Origin: Trachythela sp. YZ-2020
Taxonomy: Eukaryota > Cnidaria > Anthozoa > Malacalcyonacea > Clavulariidae
Direction: 5' to 3'
Assembly: GCA_016169945.1 (NCBI GenBank)
Contig: JADLSH010000218.1
Location: 310,001 to 374,000, forward strand
Length of the DNA: 64,000 nt
In this document: piece by piece, positions 34,815 through 43,596 of the stretch
Layout of the letters: every line of letters begins with the position of its first letter
How positions within the stretch are numbered: position 1 is the stretch's first letter
The notes under the pieces: generated by a model
The model's input: the letters and a program-made list of their open reading frames with translations, nothing else
Told to the model about the DNA's origin: nothing
The model's database searches: none
Made by a program: the position numbers and the translations under genes

Positions 34815-35907
34815 CAACCTCGATCCCAGGGCCTTTCGAGGGGGGGGGAGGGGGAAAGGCCCTAGCGTCGACCGGTGAATTCTGTCTTATGATTGGCTTG
34901 TGAATTTTGAAAATTTATGCAACTTTTAGATTAATTTATTCAAATTTGAATTTTATTTAATATGCATATTCATGATGGCGGACAAAGGGGTCACACCGAC
35001 TAAAATTACAACTAGAAACCCAGTTTGTAGACTCTGTGGTGGTTGTCAAGACACGCGTCATATGGTACGCATATTTAGCAAAGCTGGTACATAAAAAAAT
35101 CTTTGTGTGAAGATAAATAAACTGTGCGGTGTAGAAGTTTCTGAAGACGATGGCAACTCGAAAGTGCTATGTAGGCACTGCGTCGCGTTCATGCCTAAGA
35201 TGGAAGTTTCATTGTTAAAGCTCAATCTTTGCAGGAAAAACCTCCCGATGAATTCTCTGTTAAAAGATGCATGTTGCAGTCGCCAACACAACAGCCTTCG
35301 AAGCTTACTCATCAAATAAATCAGTCACAATTAAGTTCGGCAAAACAATATATTGTATACAACAACAACAACCGAGGCTGACGTGACCGTCGAAACTGAA
35401 GCATCCTCAAACACACAAAGTCAAAGTGGAAATTGGCAAGCTGTCAATATTTTGCCTAAACAATCTTCAGAAGCTGAGTGTTCGTTTAATAATACGTTGG
35501 AAGCGGCTCAATCTCTTTTAACCGAAAGGCAACAACAACTCATAACACGAGCGTCTAACACTAGATATGCTACTGAACTGGCAGGTATTCTTGCATCTGA
35601 TCTGTAAAGATATAATGAAATCTTGCGAGAAATCATGCAGGCGTTCACAAGGATCGGTTTTATTTGGAAAAGATTATGAGAGCTTACAACTTACAAGACT
35701 TCGACTTCAAGAATATCTGGAACGAATTAAAAACAATATTATGCAAAATTTAAGTATAATTATGAAAATTAGGTAATTTATGCAAAATTTAAGTATACTT
35801 AAAATTTTAAAACACCCACTATATCTGGGTGTTTTATGTCACGTGACCGGCCGACGCTAGGGCCTTTCCCCCTCCGCCCCTCGAAAGGCCTTGGGATCGA
35901 GGTTGCG
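34815..35907. mobile_element. Nested element with 7-bp target duplication
   Basis: Inverted ends: CAACCTCGATCCCAGGGCCT on the left and the complement of the right end (CGCAACCTCGATCCCAAGGC), continuing through 'tttcgagggg' and 'gaaaggccctagcgtcg' for about 60 bp. AACATCA is at 34808-34814 and 35908-35914. A 7-8 bp duplication would suit P- or hAT-type elements. It contains a decayed plus-strand gene (34972-35776). Confidence 0.75.
34972..35776 (+). pseudogene. Decayed gene with ZAD-like N-terminal zinc domain
   Basis: ATG 34972 opens a frame with CRLCGG at residues 19-24 and, after an in-frame TAA at 35092-35094, continues in the same frame with LCGVEV and CRHC. The C-x2-C pairs about 45 residues apart followed by an alpha-helical stretch resemble a zinc-finger-associated (ZAD) domain. 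Later pieces at 35353-35607 (Ser/Thr/Gln-rich, then a helical ERQQQLI segment) and 35567-35776 lie in other frames. A spliced gene or decayed remains are both possible. It is likely the cargo or transposase remnant of the nested element. Confidence 0.45.
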
Positions 35908-36660
35908 AACATCATGGACGAAACATCTATGCGCTTTTGGTATGTAGAAGAATGTCAGAATGTGAAGTAAATCCCGATATTGAACAGATCATAGGCAAAT
36001 GTTTTAATGAAGAATGAATAAGATCATGAAAATTTATCGTAAAAGACATATTTACATCCGCCATTTTGTTTGCATTTAAAAATGCCATCCGCCTCATTCT
36101 GAAATTAGGATTAAAAAGGCTACGAACACGATACGATTAGAAATTTGACGGATGGAATTTAATAAAAACGATACCGTGGCAATAGTTCTTTTAATTTCAA
36201 CGTCACGTGATCATAATCAACCAATTAAATGGCGAGAATCTACTAAGATGTTACATAATAAATACTAAATAGTACTGATTGATATTTGATTGATAGAACG
36301 TTTCAACTACGAAAACTCGTTAGCATTATTACAAGGATATAAATAATTCATTGTGAACTGCATACACAGTTGTTGTGTTTAATGGAACAATCACAAAGCG
36401 AGCCGAATAAGTCTCGCAAACGCAAGAGAGTTAAATTAGAATGCCTAATATGTCAGAGTCGGCAAAACTACAAAATGACTCGGCAAAATTTCATTTACAG
36501 CCCCCCAATAAAACAGGGCTAGCGCCGCCCCTGTGCATGAGTGAAACTGAATGACATGATTTAAAACAGGCTTGGAACAACGCAGAAGAAATAACTGTAG
36601 CTGAATTGGGATATATTCAAAAACAAGGATACAGGTACAGTTGATGCGAATATTTTCCTT

Positions 36661-36815
36661 TTTCTAATTAATTTATTGTATGTGAAATAAACCAGCCTGA
36701 TGATAATTATTCTAAATTTTGGGCATGTCGCTCAGTAAAAACTAAATGTTGTAGGGTTTTTGTAGAATGATACATATTTAAAGCTAAAGTTATGATTAAA
36801 TTTTACCAGTAGCAG
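36661..36815. other. Unassigned spacer
   Basis: AT-rich, nothing recognised. The motif 'cagttgcgaaaaatgcaac' at 36809-36827 is the complement of the SINE-family tail and abuts the LINE fragment. Confidence 0.35.
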
Positions 36816-36825
36816 TTGCGAAAAA

Positions 36826-37885
36826 TGCAACATTAATGATATCACTAAAATCGAACATACCCTCACCAATGATCTTGAGAGTATTCGCGAGTGGCTTATT
36901 GTAAACAAATTGACACTAAATATGTCCAAAACTGAATTTATGGTGATAGGATCAAGACAAAGACTTTACACCTTTGACAATGCACCAGTACTTACAATCG
37001 AAGGGGATCCTATCAAACAAGTAAATTCAACTAAGTCTCTGGGTCTTCATATCGATGAGCACCTTTCATGGTCTGTGCACGTTGATGCCATCTCTAAAAT
37101 AATTCCCTCAGGCATTGGTGCGTTGAAACGTATCAGGCCTTTTGTTCCTCGTACAACACTGCATACTATTTTTCACTCGTTAATACAACCGCATTTTGAC
37201 TACTGTAGTGTTGTGTGGGGGAATTGCAATAAAACTCTTGCTGCAAAAATACAAAAATTACAAAATCGTGCATCTAGGGTCTTAACTTTTTCTGGTTATG
37301 ATGCTAATGCTGATAGTCTTTTTGTGGACCTTGGATGGGAAAACCTTGAAACACAGCGCCAAATTCATAAGGCGGTACTATGGTTTATAAGTCGATAAAT
37401 GGTTTGGCTCCTGAATATCTTCGTTCAAAATTTGTTGAACGCGGCTGTGTTTCAAGCTATTCTCTTAGGGACACTGTGGGCAAACTTGCTGTTCCTTTTC
37501 CTCGCACCAACTACCTAAGAAATTCATTCAGTTACAGTGGTGCAGTAACATGGAACAGTCTTCCTGTAGAATTGAGACAAGCTAATTCTCTTAATACTTT
37601 TCGGTCTGGTTGTAGAAAAATTTTCTCTTCTCAGCAATAATTACTGTATCTAACCAATGCACGGCACTCATGTAAAGCAGGTTTTAATTTTATTTTTTTA
37701 TTATATTTGTATATTTGTGTATTTGTTATTTATATATTGTGGAATTGTATTATTTATATATTGTAAAATTTGTAATTTCCTGATGAGTCCACCGTGGCTA
37801 AATAAAGTTACCATACCATACCATACCATACCATACCATACCATACCATACCATACCATACCATACCATACCATACCATACCATA
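36826..37885 (+). mobile_element. 5'-truncated LINE with (CCATA)n tail
   Basis: The C-terminal part of a reverse-transcriptase protein is readable from about 36832: SMSKTEF-type region MSKTEFMVIGSRQRL, then KSLGLHIDEHLSW, IFHSLIQPHFDYCSVVWGN, and NRASRVLT, ending at 37398. A second frame 37380-37640 continues KSINGLAPEYLRSKF and TWNSLPVELR to the C-terminus, so one frameshift near 37375-37395 separates them. The catalytic YADD region is absent because of 5' truncation. The 3' end is 'ctaaataaagtta' then fifteen CCATA units (37811-37885). The same LINE family is on the minus strand at 7665-8632. Confidence 0.85.
37811..37885 (+). repeat. (CCATA)15 microsatellite, LINE 3' tail
   Basis: Fifteen perfect 5-bp units directly following the LINE 3' end. 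Non-LTR elements of several clades end in short tandem repeats copied at insertion. The 'HTIPYHTIPY' translation over it has no meaning. Confidence 0.9.
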
Positions 37886-38329
37886 AAAAGATATCATAAA
37901 ATTTAAGTACTTCCAAACCCTTTTAACTCTAAAAACTTTTTATAAGTTTAGAAAAGATATCCAAGCTTACTTGTATCTACTGGTAGTTTTTTGCATTATT
38001 TTGTGATATTTTTCTTGTTTTTATATTTATGTGTCTAGGTGTATTATTATCAGAAAGTTGCCGGCCTTAGGTTTAAATAGGACAGTGATACGTTAATGAC
38101 GTAACCATGCGACTGGACAATTTGCATATATAATGAGATACACACGTAAATCGCTGGATAGCAAAGACAAAAGCATTTTAAACATATTTTGTGAACTTTT
38201 AAATATATTTTGCAACTTTAAGTATTTGCTGGGCCGCCTATGCTCCCACTCTCTCTTTACCCACATGCCGGTTCCCCCAATTCTCGGTTCCCTCAGTTCA
38301 CAATTCACCGATGCCCCAGTGAGCTATTT
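37886..38329. other. Unassigned stretch
   Basis: AT-rich, no gene recognised. A short frame in both strands near 38093-38360 has no domain. Confidence 0.35.
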
Positions 38330-38434
38330 AACAATTAGTCGCCGAAGGCGAGGTGATTAAAAGCCTATAGTCACTGAGCCGAAGGCGAAGTGACTATAGG
38401 CTTGTAATCACCGGGCCTGAGGCGACTAATTGTT
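38330..38434. repeat. Long hairpin-forming palindrome
   Basis: Arms of about 45 bp, 'aacaattagtcgcc...' and '...ggcgactaattgtt', enclose 'gcctatagtcac' and 'gtgactataggc' with a short loop 'tgagccgaaggcgaa'. The motif 'cgaaggcga' recurs three times. Probably a miniature foldback element. TSDs were not resolved. Confidence 0.6.
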
Positions 38435-38639
38435 TTAGTAGAAATTTCAAAGAGAAAACCAAACACAGAAAGTTATGAGGTCAGTTGAAAAGGCTATAGG
38501 ACAAAATTCAGCGTTTTTAGTAGTAGGGGAAGAGGGGTTCTGGCGCGGGCGGAGCGCGCTGCTCCGCCCATGACGTCCCATTTCTTAAGTCATTTAATTT
38601 ATTCAGGCTCATGTTAATTTATTTAAGCTTACTACAGTG

Positions 38640-39290
38640 CTAATGGATTTTCTTAACATTTTTCAACCGCTGCCGTTTGTTTATCTACAGTTTTAAGTTT
38701 ATTTCTGGCTAGTTTGCCGCCGTTTATCTACAGTTTTTAGTTCATTAATAGGGTTCTTATTAAACTTTAAAGTGTTAGTGTTACATGACGTACATGTATT
38801 GTAGCTCTAAAGAATGGCTGCTCTTCGCATTTTCTGGCGGCTTTAATATTTATATTCAGACCACGATCCCCCGCCCGGTTCATCAATTGCAACTCTAAAG
38901 AATGTCAATGAACTAGCGCTCGATATATATTCACTTAAGTTTCGTGTAATGCTTGCGGGACGTAGGTAATGACACAATACGCATGCGCATTAACACAATT
39001 TGTAAAATGTAGAGGGTTATGTTTAGTTTACTTTGAGACCATTTATTGAAGCTCACTACAGTGCTAATGGCTTTTCTTGACATTTTTTAAACCGCTGCCG
39101 TTTGTTTATCTACGGTTTTTAGTTTATTTCTGGCTAATTCGCTGCCGTTTGTTTTATCTAAAGTTTTTTATATTCCCGGCTACTTCGTTGCCGTTTGTTT
39201 ATCTACAGATTTTAGTTTATTTCTGGCTACTTCATTACCGTTTGTTTATGTACAGTTTTTAGTTTATTTCAGGCTACTATAGCGAACTAT
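38640..39290. repeat. Minisatellite blocks, about 50-bp unit
   Basis: The unit 'ctgccgtttgtttatctaca' followed by 'gtttttagtttatttctggct' occurs about twice at 38668-38745 and about four times at 39093-39285. Both blocks are preceded by 'ctacagtgctaatgg', so the larger segment was duplicated. Frames across it are by-products. Confidence 0.65.
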
Positions 39291-39653
39291 AGCGCGTTTG
39301 ATACTGTTTATTTACATTACGAAATAAGCCACACTTAAGATGTTTACTATGTTTTACTTATAACAACTGATAATTAGTGTCTATCTATTTAAATATAACA
39401 ATAATAAGAATAAATCTTTCGCTTAGTATTTTATATTTAACATAATGAATTGTAGTCGACCTATGAAAATGCAAATTGTATGGTAAATATACTTTCTTGT
39501 GACAAGACACACAGCATGGAACAGGCAAGAACGAACACGCTCAATGAACATCCATCTCAGTTGTTAGTGCGCATGCGTGCTAGGTATTTTATTAAATACT
39601 TCTCCCACAATAAACCAGGGAAGGTTTTGTGTATATATTTGGTGGTTTATTTG
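39291..39653. other. Unassigned stretch
   Basis: Nothing recognised before the target duplication at 39654. Confidence 0.35.
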
Positions 39654-39705
39654 GAAAATTACGGCGGCCCAGACGCGACAGCACAAAAACAATTTTCTAT
39701 TTTCC

Positions 39706-39905
39706 GATTTTTTGATTTTTTGATTTTTCGATTTTTCGATTTTTCGATTTTTTGATTTTTTGATTTTTTGATTTTTTGATTTTTTGATTTTTTGATTTTT
39801 TGATTTTTTGATTTTTTGATTTTTTGATTTTTTGATTTTTTGATTTTTTGATTTTTTGATTTTTAGGTTTTTTGACTTTTTCATTTTTAGATTTTTTGAT
39901 TTTTT
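39706..39905. repeat. (GATTTTTT)n subterminal simple repeat
   Basis: An 8-bp unit repeats with few variants just inside the left end of the 3.6-kb element. The KKSKNQKIKK-type minus-strand translation is only this repeat. Confidence 0.9.
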
Positions 39906-40267
39906 GATTGTCTTTTCCCTTGCTGAACTAGCATCGGGAAGTAGCACGACACTGTGAATGGATTTAGCAGGCAATTTGCGAGGCAAATGCCGTAAACACG
40001 GTATATTTGTGTTGAATATAAAAGGAGCAATCCAGGCTCACATATTAAATTGTCTGTGTTGTTGCCCTGCTTTCGAGCACGTAAGTTATATTCATTTGAG
40101 TTTATATTTTTAAAATATCTAAAATGCATAGGAATCTCTTCTTTTAAAAAATGTGCAGATAAATACGACTAAAACAATCATAAAACGATAATATATTGTG
40201 TTTCCTTACATCGATCGGCCTCTAACGCCATTTTGTAACTCCTCGTGCAACTAACTGTGTATGCTTC

Positions 40268-40735
40268 TATTTTCAAACTTTTATTTTCAAACTTTTATTT
40301 TCAAACTTTTATTTTCAAACTTTTATTTTCAAACTTTTATTTTCAAACTTTTATTTTCAAACTTTTATTTTCAAACTTTTATTTTCAAACTTTTATTTTC
40401 AAACTTTTATTTTCAAACTTTTATTTTCAAACTTTTATTTTCAAACTTTTATTTTCAAACTTTTATTTTCAAACTTTTATTTTCAAACTTTTATTTTCAA
40501 ACTTTTATTTTCAAACTTTTATTTTCAAACTTTTATTTTTAAACTTTTATTTTCAAACTTTTATTTTCAAACTTTTATTTTCAAACTTTTATTTTCAAAC
40601 TTTTATTTTCAAACTTTTATTTTTAAACTTTTATTTTTAAACTTTTATTTTTAAACTTTTTTTTTTAAACTTTTATTTTTAAACTTTTTTTTTTAAACTT
40701 TTTTCTTAAACTTTTATTTTTAAACTTACTTACAC
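40268..40735. repeat. 14-bp minisatellite (TTTTATTTTCAAAC)n
   Basis: About 33 head-to-tail units, nearly perfect to about 40,540 and then with TTTTTAAAC variants towards the right. The open frames of up to 131 codons (repeating NFYFQTFIFKLLF) are translation of the repeat and not a protein. Confidence 0.92.
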
Positions 40736-40737
40736 CA

Positions 40738-41477
40738 GAGGCATCCCAAGCTCACATTGTTGTTATATTAATTTTTTTTTATTATTGCTGTTTGTATGTT
40801 ATGGTATATTATGTGTATGTGTATGTGTTATGTCTGTTATGCTATGTGCCAGAAATGGTATGATGGAATTAAATATATATTTATTATTGATGATTAGGGT
40901 ACTTTATATTAGTAAATTATAGTAGACTTAATAGTCGAATATATATTGTCAAAAAATTGCTAAAATATTGTGTCAAAAGAAGAAATAAAGTTACTTTATA
41001 CTTCTACTACAAGTTGCAATCGACTTTTTGATGTTGACTTGGTGTGATTTTAAATCCACTTAGTCTTAGAGGGGAAAGTCACTCATGGTATTATATGTAA
41101 TAATAAGGAGAAGGCAGGTCAATACAGCTCCAACGAACTCGCATCGGCTTCACAAATCCTTCTCGCGTCGCATAATAATGCATCGAATCGCCAAAAAAAA
41201 CAACAGATCCATAAAGCCCATTACATTTCACATCACATTCATCGTCTTCAGCAAACACAAGAGATTTTTTGTCGGCGAAAATCCATAATTTGTTCGATTT
41301 TCTGACAATCTCAGGCAGCGTGGCTGTCGATACCCGGGGATATTCAGTTGAGAGCTCGCGAGTTCGAATTACACTCTCTATTGTTATTGGTTGATTCGAA
41401 CGCGTCACGCGACAACAACTACATTACATTGTTGTCGCGTGAACCATTTCTGCCACATAACATAACAGACATAACAC

Positions 41478-41508
<31 letters not shown>

Positions 41509-41605
41509 TAATATACCATAACATACAAACAGCAATAATAAAATATTATTAATGAAAAAAAAATAATATAGCAACAATGTGAGCTTGGGATGCCTGTGCT
41601 TACAC
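40738..41605. repeat. Inverted module with (TGTATG)n arms
   Basis: 40738-40857 ('aggcatcccaagctcacatt', 'gctgtttgtatgttatggta', then TGTATG-type repeats) is inverted at 41449-41600, where the microsatellite is longer. Between the arms lies a 105-codon minus-strand frame. Together this resembles a small foldback element. Confidence 0.6.
41091..41408 (-). CDS. Hypothetical ORF inside inverted module
   Basis: A 105-codon frame from a Met codon at 41408, with mixed composition (VRKSNKLWIFADKKSLVFAE, then KCNGLYGSVVFFGD) more protein-like than the other short frames nearby. No family recognised. It lies between the arms of the inverted module, so it could be a fragment of an element gene or chance. 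Confidence 0.25.
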   Translation of the reverse strand: MTRSNQPITIESVIRTRELSTEYPRVSTATLPEIVRKSNKLWIFADKKSLVFAEDDECDVKCNGLYGSVVFFGDSMHYYATREGFVKPMRVRWSCIDLPSPYYYI

Positions 41606-42021
41606 CACCTTTTTCAAACTTTGTCCACCAGGAAGCAACGTGCCCAACTCATCATCAGTCACTAAAGCACCCTGCTAAAGCATCCCATTTTTATCATTGC
41701 ACGATTTAATATGTTTTCGTAGCGAATTTAAGGAACTGACATGTAATAATTACAGTAAATTTTAAAATGTATAAACTGTAAACCCCCCCTGACTTTCATG
41801 AGGGTTGAATACAACGTCAACGCCATGCCATGTGCATGGAAAAGAATGTTTCGAGGAAGTGGTTTTTACGTTTCAATTTCTGTAGTAGTGTACATCCCAT
41901 GAACATCAAACGAAATATCAAATATAAACAAACGCGGAAAACATTTTCCTGGGTCGTTTCGTATGGTCTTACACCATACTAAGTCACTTGTCGCGTGGCG
42001 TGCACAAATTAATCTCCTACA

Positions 42022-42766
42022 CAGGGACGTAGCGCAGCATCTGGAGTTTGGGGGGGTGTCAAATAATTTTACCTGAAAATTGAACTTCTATGTTAAAATT
42101 AACCTGAAGTATAGTGATTATAATAGACCTTTTCCTGATTGATTATTAGGGGCGTAGGAAGCTTCTTAAACTTAGGGGGGCCGTCCTCACGAGGCGCCAC
42201 CATGGTTGGCGCCGAGCGGAAAAGTTTTGAAAATTTGGAGCTCTAGATCGTCGGAAATGGTATTTTCGATCAGAGTCTTCTACCTCTTTCGTTAAGCCCT
42301 TTCATTAATTCTTTCATTATGATTTGTGAGTACTGCAATTTTTAAAAATTCAATTATTCTTGGGGTTCGAACGCTATTCCGGCGGGGCCGCGGCCTCCCG
42401 CTTCCTACGCCCTGTTGATTATCATTGTAATACAGAGTTGTTTAACGATAGGAGGGCCTCCCCAGACGATTTTTATATTTTTGAGGCTCCAGGACTACAT
42501 TTCCAGCGTTTTCTGAAGCGATTTTGCAAACGAATTGCGTCCAAATTGACTGTATTTTGCACAAAATTTTAGTTATATGGAGGTTTTTAAAGAGATCAGG
42601 TTCTTTCAAGTCATTTAACATTTAATTTTAGTTATCACTTTACAAAATATAACGACTTTATCCCCCAATTAAATTTACCTTTCAAAAGTTTACCTCGAAT
42701 TTTACCTGATTCTTTTCACCTTTACGGTTAGTGTTACACCAGCACACCCCGCTCGCTACGTCCCTG
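42022..42766. mobile_element. hAT-type non-autonomous element
   Basis: The ends CAGGGACGTAGCG and CGCTACGTCCCTG (the right end has one extra base pattern, 'gctcgctacgtccctg') are inverted. CTCCTACA precedes (42014-42021) and CTCCTACT follows (42767-42774), 7 of 8 matching. A smaller hAT-type MITE is nested at 42,147-42,414. Confidence 0.75.
42147..42414. mobile_element. Nested hAT-type MITE
   Basis: The left end TAGGGGCGTAGGAAGC and the complement of the right end, CAGGGCGTAGGAAGCGGGAG, are inverted. TTGATTAT is at 42139-42146 and 42415-42422, a perfect 8-bp duplication. It is 268 bp and non-coding. Confidence 0.8.
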
Positions 42767-42784
42767 CTCCTACTAGTGTAGATA

Positions 42785-42945
42785 TAGGCAGCTTTACCAA
42801 ACACAACGCGACGTCAAAGAGGACGTGAAAATGGCGTAAAAATGGCGTGGGCACATCCATAGATGGGCATATCACGCCATTTTTACGCCATTTTTACGTC
42901 CTCTTTGACGTCGCGTTGTGTTTGCTAAAGCTGTCTATTATAATA
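42785..42945. mobile_element. Near-perfect palindromic MITE
   Basis: Arms of about 65 bp, starting GGCAGCTTTACCAAACACAA at left and ending ...TTTGCTAAAGCTGTC at right, contain 'gacgtcaaagaggacgt' and doubled 'aaaatggcgt'. TA borders on both sides suggest a Tc1/mariner-type origin. Confidence 0.7.
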
Positions 42946-43061
42946 TTAGTAGCTGCATTTTTTTCCGATTTAAGCTTTGCTTAGAGGTTACCGGGTATTG
43001 ATACAATTTGTCAGTATTAAAATTCCCTTGCTTATTCAAGTACTATAGTAGAGTATAATTA

Positions 43062-43219
43062 ATATAATCAAAAATCAAAAATCAAAAATCAAAAATCAAA
43101 AATCAAAAATCAAAAATCAAAAATCAAAAATCAAAAAATCAAAAAATCAAAAAATCAAAAAATCAAAAAATCAAAAAATCAAAAAATCAAAAAATCAAAA
43201 AATCAAAAAATCAAAAAAT
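43062..43219. repeat. (AAAAATC)n / (AAAAAATC)n subterminal simple repeat
   Basis: Inverted counterpart of 39706-39905, at the right end of the 3.6-kb element: first 7-bp, then 8-bp units. The switch in unit length marks at least two expansion events. Confidence 0.9.
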
Positions 43220-43264
43220 AGAAAATTGTTTTTGTGCTGTCGCGTCTGGGCCGCCGTAGAAAAT

Positions 43265-43596
43265 GCCATTCATATCGCAAACTGCAAAGACGGATAGTTC
43301 ATCGCAAAAGTTCCTAAAGAGTTATTGTATCGAGGTAAGATCTTTAATAATAGTTTAATCTTTTTGTGTGGGGAAATCAAATCGCTTCTTGGTCTACCAA
43401 GTAGTTGCTGTGCCCTTGTTGGCTGCACCCATGAAGAAAGAATCTGAGGTGCCCCTTGGGAAAGTCTAGCAACGAACGGGTTTAGTTGTTGACCACAGCG
43501 ACTTGTCATAACAAGCCTGACGGCAGTTTGCTTACGTAGAATTATATCGAAGTCGTTATTTACAACAGTAAACTAACAGTTTAGTCTATTTGCAGA
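43265..43596 (+). promoter_or_regulatory. Putative 5' leader intron of polymerase copy 1
   Basis: A donor GAG|GTAAGA (GT at 43335-43336) and an acceptor 'gtctatttgcag' ending at 43595, one base before the ATG at 43597, define a possible 261-bp intron in the 5' leader. Only the first array copy has this upstream sequence. No TATA box was identified. Confidence 0.45.

Larger units (their letters stand above)
34638..36533. mobile_element. hAT element, non-autonomous
   Basis: Termini are CAGGGGCGGCGCTAG and its exact complement CTAGCGCCGCCCCTG. TGCATGAG flanks both sides (34630-34637 and 36534-36541), a perfect 8-bp duplication. The length is 1896 bp, but about 1.1 kb of it is another nested element (34,815-35,907). 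A G-tract follows the left end and a C-rich tract precedes the right end, as in the small hAT MITE at 2056. No hAT transposase is present. Confidence 0.85.
34590..36660. repeat. Dispersed repeat copy 3, split by a hAT
   Basis: 34590-34637 ('tagctacgaagctgaagata') and 36542-36660 ('gaacaacgcagaagaaata', 'aacaaggatacaggta') are the two halves of a copy of the repeat family seen at 9560-10370. The hAT at 34,638-36,533 sits between them, duplicating TGCATGAG. Confidence 0.55.
39660..43258. mobile_element. 3.6-kb inverted-repeat element with 6-bp target duplication
   Basis: The ends TACGGCGGCCCAGACGCGAC (left) and its complement at the right continue inverted through 'agcacaaaaacaattttcta' and then opposed (GATTTTTT)n / (AAAAAATC)n arrays. 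GAAAAT flanks both sides (39654-39659 and 43259-43264). A 6-bp duplication is known for Polintons, IS3EU and some Dada elements; no diagnostic gene settles which. The interior holds a 14-bp minisatellite, a palindromic module and three smaller MITEs. Its right end lies 339 bp upstream of the first polymerase ORF. Confidence 0.75.

Noticed and set aside
37657..37916. Plus- and minus-strand ORFs with HTIPY or GMVWY repeats
   Set aside because: Translation of the (CCATA)15 tail of the LINE.
39564..39986. 140-codon Lys-rich minus-strand ORF
   Set aside because: It is the translation of the (GATTTTTT)n repeat; the KKSKNQKI pattern simply follows the 8-bp unit.
40245..40640. 131-codon hydrophobic ORF and overlapping 93-codon ORF
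   Set aside because: Both read the 14-bp minisatellite; perfect periodicity in two frames rules out a normal protein.
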